A stretch of 64,000 nucleotides of DNA from UBA7803 sp034522075 (GCA_034522075.1 JAXHLO010000021.1:73970-137969); one strand, 5' to 3'; positions 7,359 to 16,319 are shown, counted from the stretch's first letter. The notes: a model not told the origin generated them from the letters alone. Program-made: numbers and translations.

Positions 7359-9004
7359 GCGGCGAGCGTATGGCAGACGGCAGGCCGGCCGCCCTGACCG
7401 GGGCCCGTCCGGCCGAGCTGGACGGCCGGCGCTTCGATCTGGTGATTATCGGCGGCGGCATTACCGGTGCAGGTGTGGCCCGCCATGCGGCTCAGTGCGG
7501 GCTGCGTACCCTGTTGCTGGAGGGCGGTGACTTTGCTGCGGGCACGTCGAGCCGTTCCACCAAACTGATTCATGGCGGCCTGCGGTATCTGGCCATGGGC
7601 GACTTCATGCTGGTCCGGGAGAGCGCGCTGGAGCGCAAGAGCCTGCTGGCCATGGCGTCTCATCTGACGGAACCGCGCTGGATGCTGGTACCGGCGCGCG
7701 GCCGCCTGGAATACGCCAAGCTGCGGTTGGGCATTGGCCTGTACGAGTGGCTGGGCGCCGTGCCCCGCGGCGAGCGCCATCGGAACTGGAACCGCCAGAG
7801 CCTGGAAGCCGGTGAGCCGCTGCTCGATGGCGAGCGGCTGCCCTGGGCGTGCGTGTACCGCGAATATCTGACCGACGACGCGCGCCTGGTGCTGGCGACC
7901 CTGCGTGCTGCCGCCGCTGACGGGGCGGCAGTCTGCAACCAGGCCCGGGTGGTATCAGTGGCGCATCAGGAGGACGGCTGCTCCCTCCGGGTGGTGGATG
8001 AGCGTTCGGGTACCGAGAGTCAGATCTACGGCAGCTGTGTGGTCAACGCCGCCGGGCCGTGGGTGGAAAGCCTGTCGATCGAGGAGGGCGGCCCGCCCGC
8101 CAACGCTGACCGGCCGCGCCTTTATCTTTCCAAAGGCGTGCATCTGGTGCTGGACCGGCAGCGCCTGCCGGTGCGGAATCTGGTCATGATGACCGCCGCC
8201 GACGGCCGTCCGGTGTTCGCCATTCCCCGCGGTGGGGTGACTTATGTAGGCACCACCGACACCACGCATGAAGGCGGCCCGGAGCATTGGCCGGAGGTGA
8301 ACGGCGACGACATCGGCTATCTGCTGGACACCATCAACAGCCATTTCCGTATCGATCCGGTGAACGCCGCGGACGTGCTGGCCACCTGGGCCGGGTTGCG
8401 GCCGCTGATTCATCAGCGGGGCAAGTCGCCCAAGGAGATGTCGCGCCGCGACGAGATCTGGCGGCAGGGCGCTCTGGTGACCGTGGCGGGCGGCAAGCTG
8501 ACGGGCTTTCGCAAGATGGCGCAGCAGACCATGGCGGTGGTGGGCGAGGTGCTGGGGCGCGAATGCACCATGCCGGCGCCCCTGGCGCCCCTTCCGGGTG
8601 GTGAGGTTCGCGACGTGAATGCTCTGGTGGCTGAGGTGCAGCGGCGCTATCAGCTCGATGAGCATCCGGCCGTTCGACTGGTGCGGCTGTATGGCGCCGA
8701 GGTCATGGCCGTGCTCGGTGAGCGGCCGACACCGCTGTCGCCCTCGGTGTTCGCTGAAGAGGTGCATTGGGCCATCGATGTGGAAGGGGCCTGGGACCTG
8801 GAGGACGTCGTGTACCGGCGCTTGCGGGCGGCCTGGTTTCTGCCGGACGAGGTCGATGCTGTCATCGCCGGAGCCGCAAAGCTGCTGGGCGAACGTCGCG
8901 ACTGGTCGACAGCTCAGCTCGAGTCTCAGGCGGCTGCCGTGAAGCGCCGACTGAGCGACGAACTGCTGTTTCGTGATGACGCCGGATCGGCTGCCGACGC
9001 CTGA
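7355..9004 (+). CDS. glpD: Aerobic glycerol-3-phosphate dehydrogenase
   Basis: FAD-dependent, membrane-associated enzyme oxidising sn-glycerol 3-phosphate to dihydroxyacetone phosphate and passing electrons to quinone. The 549-residue product has the N-terminal dinucleotide fold (FDLVIIGGGITGAGVARHAAQCG) and the family blocks GTSSRSTKLIHGGLRYL and AIPRGGVTYVGTTDTTHEGG, followed by a C-terminal domain with DAxxxA-like helices. It is somewhat longer than E. coli GlpD (about 500 residues), mainly at the N-terminus. The GTG start at 7355 overlaps the preceding stop (GTGA); an ATG at 7370 is an alternative. No glpF, glpK or glpR lies nearby, so here the enzyme probably handles glycerol phosphate from lipid turnover. 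Downstream genes are convergent. Confidence 0.92.
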   Translation: MSGERMADGRPAALTGARPAELDGRRFDLVIIGGGITGAGVARHAAQCGLRTLLLEGGDFAAGTSSRSTKLIHGGLRYLAMGDFMLVRESALERKSLLAMASHLTEPRWMLVPARGRLEYAKLRLGIGLYEWLGAVPRGERHRNWNRQSLEAGEPLLDGERLPWACVYREYLTDDARLVLATLRAAAADGAAVCNQARVVSVAHQEDGCSLRVVDERSGTESQIYGSCVVNAAGPWVESLSIEEGGPPANADRPRLYLSKGVHLVLDRQRLPVRNLVMMTAADGRPVFAIPRGGVTYVGTTDTTHEGGPEHWPEVNGDDIGYLLDTINSHFRIDPVNAADVLATWAGLRPLIHQRGKSPKEMSRRDEIWRQGALVTVAGGKLTGFRKMAQQTMAVVGEVLGRECTMPAPLAPLPGGEVRDVNALVAEVQRRYQLDEHPAVRLVRLYGAEVMAVLGERPTPLSPSVFAEEVHWAIDVEGAWDLEDVVYRRLRAAWFLPDEVDAVIAGAAKLLGERRDWSTAQLESQAAAVKRRLSDELLFRDDAGSAADA

Positions 9005-9020
9005 ATTGCCGTAGCGTCGA

Positions 9021-9467
9021 TCATTCGGCCGTCAATGGCGCCAGCAGATAGTGGCCGTGACTCACGCCGATGGGGCGGCCCCGGTCTTCCTGCCAGATCT
9101 CCGAGCGCACGTTGGCAACGCGCCGCCCATGGCGGGTGACCACGGCGCGGCCGAACGTGGCCTGCGGGCGGCCGGAGCGCAGGTAATCCACCGATACGTC
9201 GATGGTCTTGGGTAGCCGCTCGCAGGACGTGTCGTGAAGCAGCTGGATCACCGCCGTGATTTCCAGAAAGGCGCCGATCACGCCGCCATGCAGGGCGGGC
9301 AGATTGACGTTGCCTACCAGCTCCTCTTTGAACGGCATGATGGTAGTGAGCTCGTTGCCCTTGCAGTCCACCTCGATGCCGAGAAAGCGCGCATAAGGAA
9401 TGTGCGCCAGCACGGCCGCCATGTCCCGCCCGCGGCCCTGGGCCCGCAGTTCCGAGAGCAGCTTCAA
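9021..9467 (-). CDS. PaaI-like hotdog thioesterase (second of a pair)
   Basis: Hotdog-fold acyl-CoA thioesterase of 148 residues. The motif NVNLPALHGGVIGAFLEITAVIQLL holds the HGG turn and the active-site helix of PaaI/YbgC relatives; the following strand segment KTIDVSVDYLRSGRP is typical. An ATG exists at 9422 (MAAVLAHIPYARFLG), but I prefer the TTG at 9467 because it overlaps the upstream gene's stop as TTGA and has AAGGAAGG just before it, a classic translational coupling. It is probably co-transcribed with the other thioesterase. Substrate unknown; hydrolysis of stalled or excess acyl-CoA next to the ligases is a sensible inference. Confidence 0.85.
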   Translation of the reverse strand: MKLLSELRAQGRGRDMAAVLAHIPYARFLGIEVDCKGNELTTIMPFKEELVGNVNLPALHGGVIGAFLEITAVIQLLHDTSCERLPKTIDVSVDYLRSGRPQATFGRAVVTRHGRRVANVRSEIWQEDRGRPIGVSHGHYLLAPLTAE

Positions 9468-10006
9468 CCGCCTTCCTTTGTGTTGGAGCGATCTCCAGAT
9501 CGCGACCCGGAGGTCGCTCCTACAGTGTTGGGCGTTCCAAGCATAAAGCTCGCCACACAGGTCGCGATGGGTTCTTCCGGCGTGGTCTGATAGGCCGTGG
9601 CGCGCACGAAGGCGATGTGCCGGGTGCGTTTGAAGCACACGGCCTGCGCCAGAATGTCGCGATGCGGCTGCGCCGCCCCCATATAATCGATGCGCAGGTC
9701 CAGCGTGGCCATGGCCACCGGCTCGTCGGTGTTGCCGGCCGGACGCACGGCCATGCCGCAGGCGTTGTCGAGCAGGGCCGTCAACACCCCGCCATGCACG
9801 ACGCCGGTATCCGGGTCGCCGACCAGATGGGCGGCATACGGTACCCGCACGACGCAGCCGGCTGCGTCGTGACTCACCAGGCTCATGCCGATGGCGCGAG
9901 CGTGGGGAATGTTCAGCATGTGATCTTGCAGGGTCTCCACGAACGGGTCCTGTCCGATGGTACACTCGCGTGCAGGTAACTCGACAAAGCTTATTGGGAG
10001 GGCCAT
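9464..10006 (-). CDS. PaaI-like hotdog thioesterase (first of a pair)
   Basis: Hotdog-fold thioesterase, up to 180 residues. The active-site block is GDPDTGVVHGGVLTALLDNACGMAV followed by ATLDLRIDYM, as in PaaI-family acyl-CoA thioesterases. The last 25 or so codons, after ASFMLGTPNTV, are encoded by a REP palindrome and its flank, so the C-terminal tail (GSRSGDRSNTKEGG) is probably not ancestral. The ATG at 10006 lacks a ribosome site and lies 4 bases from the divergent start at 10010; a GTG at 9940 or the ATG at 9919 (MLNIPHARAIG) may be the real start. It shares a strand and a 4-base overlap with the second thioesterase, and is divergent from an acyl-CoA synthetase. Confidence 0.82.
   Translation of the reverse strand: MALPISFVELPARECTIGQDPFVETLQDHMLNIPHARAIGMSLVSHDAAGCVVRVPYAAHLVGDPDTGVVHGGVLTALLDNACGMAVRPAGNTDEPVAMATLDLRIDYMGAAQPHRDILAQAVCFKRTRHIAFVRATAYQTTPEEPIATCVASFMLGTPNTVGATSGSRSGDRSNTKEGG
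9485..9523. repeat. REP-like palindrome inside a thioesterase gene
   Basis: Arms 9485-9496 (GGAGCGATCTCC) and 9509-9520 (GGAGGTCGCTCC) are inverted with one mismatch, followed by TAC. It belongs with the copies at 32743-32826 and 52351-52392, which share the GTRGGAGCG head typical of REP sequences in Pseudomonas and Xanthomonas relatives. Here it lies within the 3' end of a reading frame rather than between genes. No RAYT transposase gene is in the window. Confidence 0.8.
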
Positions 10007-10009
10007 GCA

Positions 10010-11662
10010 ATGGCAATGCAGCATACGCCTCTGCTCATGTCCAACATTCTGGACCGCGGCGCGCAGGTAGCGCCGGATGAGGAGATCGTCACCGCCACAG
10101 AGAACGGCGTACGCCGACAGACATATCTGGAGACGCGCAACCGGGCGCATCAGCTTGCCCATGCGCTGGCCGAAGCCGGCATCGGCATCGGCGACCGGGT
10201 CGGCACGTTCATGTGGAACGGCTCGCGCCACCTGGAGGCTTATCACGCCGTGGCCGGTATGGGTGCCGTCCTGCACACCCTGAACATTCGCCTGTCGGAT
10301 CACGACCTGGAGTACATCATCGGCCACGCCGCAGACAAGGTGATCATCGTCGACGCCGACGCGCTGCCGCTGCTCGAAAAGCTCAAGGGCCGCATGCCCA
10401 GTGTCGAGCGCATCATCGTGGCGGTCGAGGAAGGGTTCGAGGACTGGCAGACCGACCTGCCGAACCCGGTGGACTACGAGCAGTTCATCGCCGGCAAGCC
10501 CACCACCTACGACTGGCCGCAGATCGACGAAAACTCGCCCCTGGGTCTGTGCTACACCAGTGGCACCACGGGCAATCCCAAGGGCGTGGAGTACGAGCAC
10601 CGTTCCCAGTATCTGCACACCATGACCCAGTGCATGACGGACAGCATGAATCTGTCCGCCACCGATTGCCTGCTCGGCATCGTGCCCATGTTTCATGCCA
10701 TGGGCTGGGGCTTGCCGTGGTCGGCGTTGATGCTCGGCTGCAAACAGGTCATGCCTCACCGCTTCATGGACCCGGCGCGGCTGATCGCACTCATGGCCGA
10801 TGAGTCCGTGACCGTCTCCGCCGGCGTACCCACCATCTGGCAAGGCGTGAAAGGGCTCTACGAGGCAGACCCGCAGAAGTACGATCTGTCGTCACTGTCC
10901 CGTGTGACCTGCGGCGGCTCGGCGCCCCCGGCATCGCTGATCCGCTGGTACTGGGATGCCCTGGGCGTGGAGATGATCCAGGGGTGGGGCATGACGGAGA
11001 CCTCGCCGCTGGCCACGCTGTCGCGCCGGGTCATGAAACGCTCCCAGCTCGATCTGAGCGAAGACGAGCAATTTGCGAATGTGGCCAAGGCCGGCCAGAT
11101 CATGCCCGGCATCGAGGTGGAGATCTTCGACGAGGAGTTCAACCGCCTGCCTCACGACGGCGAGACGGTGGGCGAGATTCTCGTGCGCGGACCGTGGATC
11201 TGTTCCGAGTACTACAACGATCCGCAGCCGGAGAAATTCCATGACGGCTGGCTGATCACCGGGGACGTGGGCAAGATCGATCCGGAAGAGTATCTGATCA
11301 TCAGCGACCGCTCGAAGGATCTGGTGAAAAGCGGCGGCGAGTGGATCTCCTCGGTAGACCTGGAGAACCATCTTGTGTCCATGGACGGGGTGGCCCAGGC
11401 ATGCGTGGTGGCCCAGCCGCATCCCAAGTGGGACGAGCGCCCGGTGGCCCTGGTGGTGACCAAAGAAGGAGCCAACCTCACCAAGGAAGCGATTCTCGAG
11501 CATGCGTCCAGAACCTTCGCCAAGTGGCAGCTGCCCGACGACGTCCTGTTCGTGGACAGCATCCCGCTGACCTCCACCGGCAAGATGGACAAAAAGGTCG
11601 TACGCGCCGACCTGGACGAGCAGGGCTACGTGCTGCCGAGTCTGCGCGACAAGGCAAGCTGA
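10010..11662 (+). CDS. AlkK-like medium/long-chain acyl-CoA synthetase
   Basis: AMP-forming acyl-CoA ligase, 550 residues. Motifs in order: LCYTSGTTGNPKGVEYEHRS (P-loop), VPMFHAMGWGLPWSALMLG, IQGWGMTETSPLA, and LITGDVGKIDPEEYLIISDRSKDLVKSGGEWISS. The sequence style (MHAMGWG, GWGMTETSP, GGEWISSVDLE) is that of AlkK-type ligases, which activate medium to long fatty acids after alkane oxidation. The ATG at 10010 has GGGAGGG 9 bases upstream. It is divergent from two thioesterases and followed after 4 bases by a DUF2062 gene, so it starts a short operon. A catalytic C-terminal Lys is visible in TSTGKMDKK. Confidence 0.92.
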   Translation: MAMQHTPLLMSNILDRGAQVAPDEEIVTATENGVRRQTYLETRNRAHQLAHALAEAGIGIGDRVGTFMWNGSRHLEAYHAVAGMGAVLHTLNIRLSDHDLEYIIGHAADKVIIVDADALPLLEKLKGRMPSVERIIVAVEEGFEDWQTDLPNPVDYEQFIAGKPTTYDWPQIDENSPLGLCYTSGTTGNPKGVEYEHRSQYLHTMTQCMTDSMNLSATDCLLGIVPMFHAMGWGLPWSALMLGCKQVMPHRFMDPARLIALMADESVTVSAGVPTIWQGVKGLYEADPQKYDLSSLSRVTCGGSAPPASLIRWYWDALGVEMIQGWGMTETSPLATLSRRVMKRSQLDLSEDEQFANVAKAGQIMPGIEVEIFDEEFNRLPHDGETVGEILVRGPWICSEYYNDPQPEKFHDGWLITGDVGKIDPEEYLIISDRSKDLVKSGGEWISSVDLENHLVSMDGVAQACVVAQPHPKWDERPVALVVTKEGANLTKEAILEHASRTFAKWQLPDDVLFVDSIPLTSTGKMDKKVVRADLDEQGYVLPSLRDKAS

Positions 11663-11666
11663 GGCC

Positions 11667-12230
11667 ATGAGCCCGGCGGCGGGCTGGTTCAGACAGCGAA
11701 TCGCAGATGCATCGTGGCGGGCCCGGGTACATACCCGGGCCTGGCTGCAGCGCCACCCCCGCTGGCGCCGGTTTCTCGCCCGCACGGGCAGTCTCAACGT
11801 CGACGAGTTCACCCTCGCCAGAGGTGTGGCGGTGGGCCTGTTCATCGGCCTGACGCCAACCCTGGGCGTGCAGACACCGCTCATGCTGGCGGCATCCATG
11901 ATCCTGCGGGCCAATTTCCCGGCGGCATTTCTGGCGTCGTGGATCAACAACCCATTGACCTTCGCGCCGTTGTATTTCGGTATGCATCAGGCCGGTGAGT
12001 ACATTCTGAGCCTGCTGCCGGTGCGCTTCGACACTTTGCCGGGTGTCGGGGACGACATCATCCATGGGACCTCGTCCCTGGTCGTGGGCAGCCTGGCCAT
12101 CGCGCTGCCCGTCTGCCTGCTCGGCTACCTGGCATTTCTATACGTCTGGCGGCGCTTCGATCTGCATCTGCCGGCGCGGGCCGATCCAGCGCCCGGCGGC
12201 GGCAGCACTGAGGAGGAAGATCCCGGCTGA
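11667..12230 (+). CDS. DUF2062-domain membrane protein
   Basis: A 187-residue integral membrane protein of the DUF2062 family. It has a basic, Trp-rich N-terminus (RHPRWRRFLARTGSLN), then the family core GVAVGLFIGLTPTLGVQTPLMLAASMILRANFPAAFLASWINNPLTFAPLY, and two more hydrophobic segments near residues 130-165. The family's function is not established; members are often found near cell-envelope or glycosyltransferase genes. It begins 4 bases after the acyl-CoA synthetase stop and is followed 67 bases later by the cystine symporter, so it may be co-transcribed with both. Confidence 0.85.
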   Translation: MSPAAGWFRQRIADASWRARVHTRAWLQRHPRWRRFLARTGSLNVDEFTLARGVAVGLFIGLTPTLGVQTPLMLAASMILRANFPAAFLASWINNPLTFAPLYFGMHQAGEYILSLLPVRFDTLPGVGDDIIHGTSSLVVGSLAIALPVCLLGYLAFLYVWRRFDLHLPARADPAPGGGSTEEEDPG

Positions 12231-12297
12231 GGGCACCATCTTGTAATCCATGGGCGCGGGCGCCATTCTGACCGCGGGAATCGGGGCCGGAGCCGCC

Positions 12298-13689
12298 ATG
12301 TCTACCTTCGTCATCATCAATCTGGCCGTGTTCGCCGGGCTCATCATCCTGCTTTCCAGGCTGCGTGGCCCGGATTTCTCGCTGTCGAAACGGATCCTCA
12401 GCGGTCTGGCGGCCGGCGTGGTGTTCGGCCTGGCGCTGCAGGTCCTCTATGCCGGCGACCAGGCGGTCATCGACGCCACGCTGAACTGGACCAATGTAGT
12501 CGGCAGTGCTTACGTGAATCTGCTGCGCATGATCATCATGCCCCTGGTGCTGGTCATGATGGTCGCCGCCGTGGTGCGTATGGAGGAGGTGGCCGCGCTG
12601 GGCAAGATCGGCGGCATGGTCATCGGGATTCTCATCGGCACCACCATGATTGCCGCGCTGGTGGGCATAGCCGTGACCAACGTGTTCGGTCTCACCGCCG
12701 AAGGGCTCACCCAGGGCGCCCGTGAACTGGAACGCTCCCAGGCGCTCAGTGAGCGCTACGAGGAGTTCGCCAACCTCGGTCTGGCGGACATGCTGGTGCG
12801 CTTCGTGCCGTCCAACGTGTTTCTCGATCTCACGGAAGCCCGTCCCACCTCCATCATCGGTGTGGTCATCTTCGGTATTCTGTTCGGCATTGCCGCGCTG
12901 GGTGTGGCGCGGGACAATCCGGAACGGGGCCGGGCCATCCGCGAGTTCATCGAGACCGCTCAGGCCATCGTCATGAAGCTCGTGCACATGATCATGGCTC
13001 TGACGCCATTCGGCATCCTGGCACTGATCACCAAAGTAGTCGCCGGGTCCGATGCGGCGGACATTCTCGATCTCATCAGCTTCATCGGCGCTTCGTATCT
13101 GGCCATCGGCATCATGTTCGCCGTCCACGCAGTGCTCATCAGCGCCAGCGGTTTCAATGTGGTGGCTTATTTCCGCAGCGTCTGGCCGGTGCTGACGTTT
13201 GCGTTCACGTCGCGCAGTTCGGCGGCGACCATTCCGTTGAACGTGGAAACCCAGATCGAATCACTCAGAGTCCCGGTCCCTATCGCCAATCTGTCCGCCA
13301 GCTTCGGCGCGACCATCGGCCAGAATGGCTGTGCCGGTATCTATCCGGCCATGCTGGCGGTGATGATTGCGCCCACCATGGGCATCGATCCCCTGAGTCT
13401 GTCGTTCATTGCCGGGCTGGTGGGTATTGTCGCCATCAGTTCGTTCGGTGTGGCCGGGGTCGGCGGCGGCGCCACCTTCGCGGCGTTCATCGTGCTGCCG
13501 GCCATGGGCTTTCCGGTGACCGTGGCGGCTCTGCTGATCTCCATCGAGCCGCTCATCGATATGGCGCGCACGGCACTGAACGTCAACGGTGCCATGACCG
13601 CCGGTGTGCTCACCGGGCGTTATCTGGGTGATTCCACAGTCGGTGAGACTCAGGCGGGAGCACCGGCAGCGGGCAGTGCGGCTGACTGA
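12298..13689 (+). CDS. tcyP: Cystine/dicarboxylate:cation symporter, TcyP/YdjN type
   Basis: DAACS-family symporter of 463 residues, predicted to import L-cystine (or related amino acids) with a cation. The N-terminal third closely follows the TcyP/YdjN pattern: LSKRILSGLAAGVVFGLALQVLY, NWTNVVGSAYVNLLRMIIMPLV, and LVGIAVTNVFGLTAEGLTQGA. Signature loops TFAFTSRSSAATIPLN (hairpin HP1) and GVGGGATFAAFIVLPAMG (HP2 region) are intact. About eight TM helices are visible. Start chosen at ATG 12298 (MSTFVIINLAVFAGLIILL), which begins directly at TM1 and has GGAG upstream; an ATG at 12250 would add 16 unlikely residues. Assignment to cystine rather than dicarboxylates rests on overall similarity only. 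Confidence 0.85.
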   Translation: MSTFVIINLAVFAGLIILLSRLRGPDFSLSKRILSGLAAGVVFGLALQVLYAGDQAVIDATLNWTNVVGSAYVNLLRMIIMPLVLVMMVAAVVRMEEVAALGKIGGMVIGILIGTTMIAALVGIAVTNVFGLTAEGLTQGARELERSQALSERYEEFANLGLADMLVRFVPSNVFLDLTEARPTSIIGVVIFGILFGIAALGVARDNPERGRAIREFIETAQAIVMKLVHMIMALTPFGILALITKVVAGSDAADILDLISFIGASYLAIGIMFAVHAVLISASGFNVVAYFRSVWPVLTFAFTSRSSAATIPLNVETQIESLRVPVPIANLSASFGATIGQNGCAGIYPAMLAVMIAPTMGIDPLSLSFIAGLVGIVAISSFGVAGVGGGATFAAFIVLPAMGFPVTVAALLISIEPLIDMARTALNVNGAMTAGVLTGRYLGDSTVGETQAGAPAAGSAAD

Positions 13690-13719
13690 GCCGCGCCGCC
13701 GATTGCGGAGGCGGTGATC

Positions 13720-14256
13720 GTGCCGTTTGCCATCAACATACGCAGCGACAATGAGACGGCGGCACCCATCCGGGAGCTCTGGCAGCGTCTGGAAGTCTTC
13801 GAGCCGGCACCCACCATGCGGGCGCTGAATTACCCGCCCCATCTCACCCTGGCCATCTATGAAGATGTGCCGGAATCCGAGTTGTTTGCGGTCGTGGACG
13901 GTGTGGCGGACGGGCCCATCAAATTGCGCTTCGAATCCCTGGGTTGCTTCACACCACCCAACGGCCTGGTAATCTGGGCCGCGCCCAGAGTCACCCGGCA
14001 ATTGCGCCGGCTGCACCAGTCGATTCACAGCATCATCGATACCCAGCGCTGCCACGCCAATTACCGGCCGAAGCGCTGGGTTCCGCATTGCACTCTGGCG
14101 CTGAACGTGGCGCCGGAATATCGCTCGGAGGCTAAAGCGTTGACCGAGGAGGCACTGTCGCCCTTCGAGGCGACCTTCGACGTGGTCGACTGCACCTCGT
14201 TTCATCCGGTGGAGGTCCTGCGCGAACGCAGGCTCAAGTCAACCGGCCAGGCGTAA
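13720..14256 (+). CDS. 2H phosphoesterase (2'-5' RNA ligase/LigT-like)
   Basis: A 178-residue protein of the 2H phosphoesterase superfamily, defined by two HxTx motifs that form the active site: PPHLTLAIY near residue 45 and HCTLAL near residue 125. Members include RNA 2',3'-cyclic phosphodiesterases and uncharacterised enzymes. Two GTG starts are in frame. I prefer 13720 over 13714 because the GGAGG site at 13707-13711 is 8 bases from it and only 2 bases from 13714. Substrate unknown. The 3' end overlaps the convergent small gene by 18 bases. Confidence 0.85.
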   Translation: MPFAINIRSDNETAAPIRELWQRLEVFEPAPTMRALNYPPHLTLAIYEDVPESELFAVVDGVADGPIKLRFESLGCFTPPNGLVIWAAPRVTRQLRRLHQSIHSIIDTQRCHANYRPKRWVPHCTLALNVAPEYRSEAKALTEEALSPFEATFDVVDCTSFHPVEVLRERRLKSTGQA

Positions 14257-14478
14257 TTCCGTCGTCATTTGCAGCGCCATTTGCGGCAGTTCCTCGCGCA
14301 GCTGTTCCAGCGTCCGGGTTTCGCCGTCCAGGGTCGCGGTATGAACCGTGACGCCGCGGCTGGCCTTCAGGGTGCTGGTGGTGGGCTCGAACTGCCACGC
14401 GCAGTAGCGGCGCAGATTGCGGGTCAACCAGACACCGGCGAGTCGCTGGTCGTCTGTGTGGGTGAATTTGTGCGGCAT
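14239..14478 (-). CDS. Small conserved-looking protein of unknown function
   Basis: A 79-residue soluble protein that I do not recognise. It starts MPHKFTHTDDQRLAGVWLTRNLRRYCAWQFEPT, has mixed alpha/beta character and a charged helix near the end (LEQLREELPQMALQM). There is no signal peptide or TM segment. Codon use resembles its neighbours and the frame is open only for this length, starting at a clear ATG. It lies 82 bases downstream of the frameshifted MBL hydrolase on the same strand and overlaps the LigT-like gene tail to tail. It may be co-transcribed with the MBL gene. Confidence 0.5.
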   Translation of the reverse strand: MPHKFTHTDDQRLAGVWLTRNLRRYCAWQFEPTTSTLKASRGVTVHTATLDGETRTLEQLREELPQMALQMTTELRLAG

Positions 14479-14560
14479 GGCCGTATGCTCTTTGAATGTT
14501 CCCTTGCAGGGTAGTGAATCGTCACGAAAGTTCCGCGAACTGCGCCACGAATCAGCGCGA

Positions 14561-15851
14561 TCATTCGTCGACCCTGCCGCGGGAGACATTGGCTGCGTGC
14601 CCGAAGATGCCCTTGGCCATGAGTGAGGTCTCCCGGTCGCGGCGGCGCTGGTAGACCTCGGCGCGGATTTCGTGAGCTCGGGCATTGTCCGGCTCGGCCC
14701 GAACGGCGAATTCCACCAGATGACAGGCCAGGCGCGCATCGGTGTCGGCCAGAGCCAGCGCCCGGTCCGCCAGCTTGTCTGCGCCGCCGGCCAGTGCCGC
14801 CAGCTCCCGGGCCAGCGCATCCTCCCGGGCCGGTTTGAGGTTGGCCGGATTGCCGTCATACCAGCCGCCGTAGAGGCGCCAGATGTTGCGCACGATGAAT
14901 TCGGGTTCATCGTACATGGGCCGCAGGTAGGGCTTTTCCAGTACTGCCGGGTCGATGGACACCGCGTGAATGATGTCGTTGAGCGGGGCACCCTCATTCA
15001 TCATCGCCACTGTCTCACGGACCAGGTGTTCCAGAGCCTCGGCCACATCGGTGAGAACGAGCCGGATGCGCTCGGCGCCGGCAATGGGCAGGCCGTGGGC
15101 GGGCAGAAAAAGCTCGGCGCCCTGGGCGGCCATGGCTCGCATGGCTGCGGCCCATTCCGCCGGGTAGCGCTGTACTTTCTGCGGATTGCCCGCATTGGGG
15201 AAATTCCAGATGAAGAAGTCGCCGGCGCAGATGGCCTTGTGCCGGGGTATCCAGGCCCAGGTGTGATCATCGGTTTCGCCCTTGGCATGGCGCAGTTCCA
15301 GGCTCATGCCGCCCACTTCGAGTGGCAGGGTGTTCTCGTAGGCCACATCCGGTTTGGGTGATGATTCCGGCAGAAAGCTGCCGCTGTCGGCTATCTGATA
15401 GCCGCGCCGCCGGAACTGGCCGAACTGACGCTCATTGATGATCTGGTTGTAGCCGTTGGTGAGGTTGTAGCGGTCGAAACGCCGGCCAAGGTTCACGTGG
15501 CCGGCGACCCGGGGCGTTACCTGCCCGGCGGCGGCCGCGTCTTCCAGGAAGGCGCCGCAGCCGCCCACGTGGTCGACGTGGCCGTGGGTGTAGACGATGG
15601 TGTTGAAACGGTCAGCCCGCCAGCGGCGGATTTCTTTCACCACCCGGGGACCGCCGGCGGGATTGGAGGTGTCGAAGGCGAGCAGACCAGTCGTCGGTCT
15701 CGAACAGGATGCAGTGGGAGAAGGCTTCCACCATGGCGACGCCGTCGGCGATGACGGAGAGCTCGTGATTGATGCGGTTGATGGGGCCGACGTTGTCGGC
15801 GCTGGTGGTCCCATCGATGATGCCGGAAGACATTGCCAGCAGGTCGGCCAT
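14561..15851 (-). pseudogene. MBL-fold hydrolase (alkyl-sulfatase-like), single-base frameshift
   Basis: Metallo-beta-lactamase-fold hydrolase of about 429 residues if read through. The N-terminal 54 residues (MADLLAMSSGIIDG to CILFETDD) lie in one frame; GLLAFDTSNPAGGPRVVKEI onward lies in another. Joining them needs removal of one base, best placed at 15689. The rest is intact: zinc motif THGHVDHVGG, then DHTWAWIP, AICAGDFFIWNFPN, PAHGLPI, and a C-terminal region resembling the dimerisation domain of linear alkyl sulfatases. A strong AAGGAG precedes the ATG at 15851. The corrected length is an exact multiple of three and there is only one lesion, so an assembly error is as likely as true decay. 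The GNAT gene ends 3 bases before it. Confidence 0.85.
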
Positions 15852-15854
15852 GGG

Positions 15855-16319
15855 CTACTCCTTGCGATCCAGGTTGATTTCGTACAGAGGCAGGCTGCGG
15901 CCCTCGATGCTGGCCGACGCCCGCTCACCGATCAGCAGCGCGCCGGCATGCTCATAGAACGGTGCCGCATTGGGGTCGGCTTGAATGATCAGCCGTGACA
16001 ACTCCGTAGCCTCGAATTCCGCCAGGGCGTGATCCATCAACGCCCGGCCGTAGCCGCGGCCGATGTGTTCCGGCTCGACGAACATGGCCTCGAGTTCCAG
16101 GGCATCCGGCGAAACTTTGGTCAGCGCATAGAACCCCCGGACCTCGCCGTCGTCTTCCAGCACCCGGAAGCCGCCGGCGGCCAGTTGCTCGGGCGTGTAG
16201 GTCAACTCGTCACGGCAGGCTTCCATGAACGCATCGGAGTAACCCCAGTGCGCCTTGGAACGTTGTGCCAGGTCGCTCAGCCGTTCCGCTTCGCTGGTTT
16301 CGGCGGCGCGGATCTCCAT
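15855..16319 (-). CDS. GNAT-family N-acetyltransferase
   Basis: A 154-residue GNAT acetyltransferase. The acetyl-CoA-binding motif A reads LEAMFVEPEHIGRGYGRALMDHALAEF (R/Q-x-x-G-x-G/A pattern), and motif B ends with AAPFYEHAGALLIGE. Such enzymes transfer an acetyl group from acetyl-CoA to an amine; the acceptor is unknown. AAGGAG lies just before the ATG. It is followed 3 bases after its stop by the MBL hydrolase and preceded 10 bases away by the DUF748 gene, so the minus-strand block 19864-14561 (RidA, DUF748, GNAT, MBL) looks like one operon. Confidence 0.88.
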   Translation of the reverse strand: MEIRAAETSEAERLSDLAQRSKAHWGYSDAFMEACRDELTYTPEQLAAGGFRVLEDDGEVRGFYALTKVSPDALELEAMFVEPEHIGRGYGRALMDHALAEFEATELSRLIIQADPNAAPFYEHAGALLIGERASASIEGRSLPLYEINLDRKE

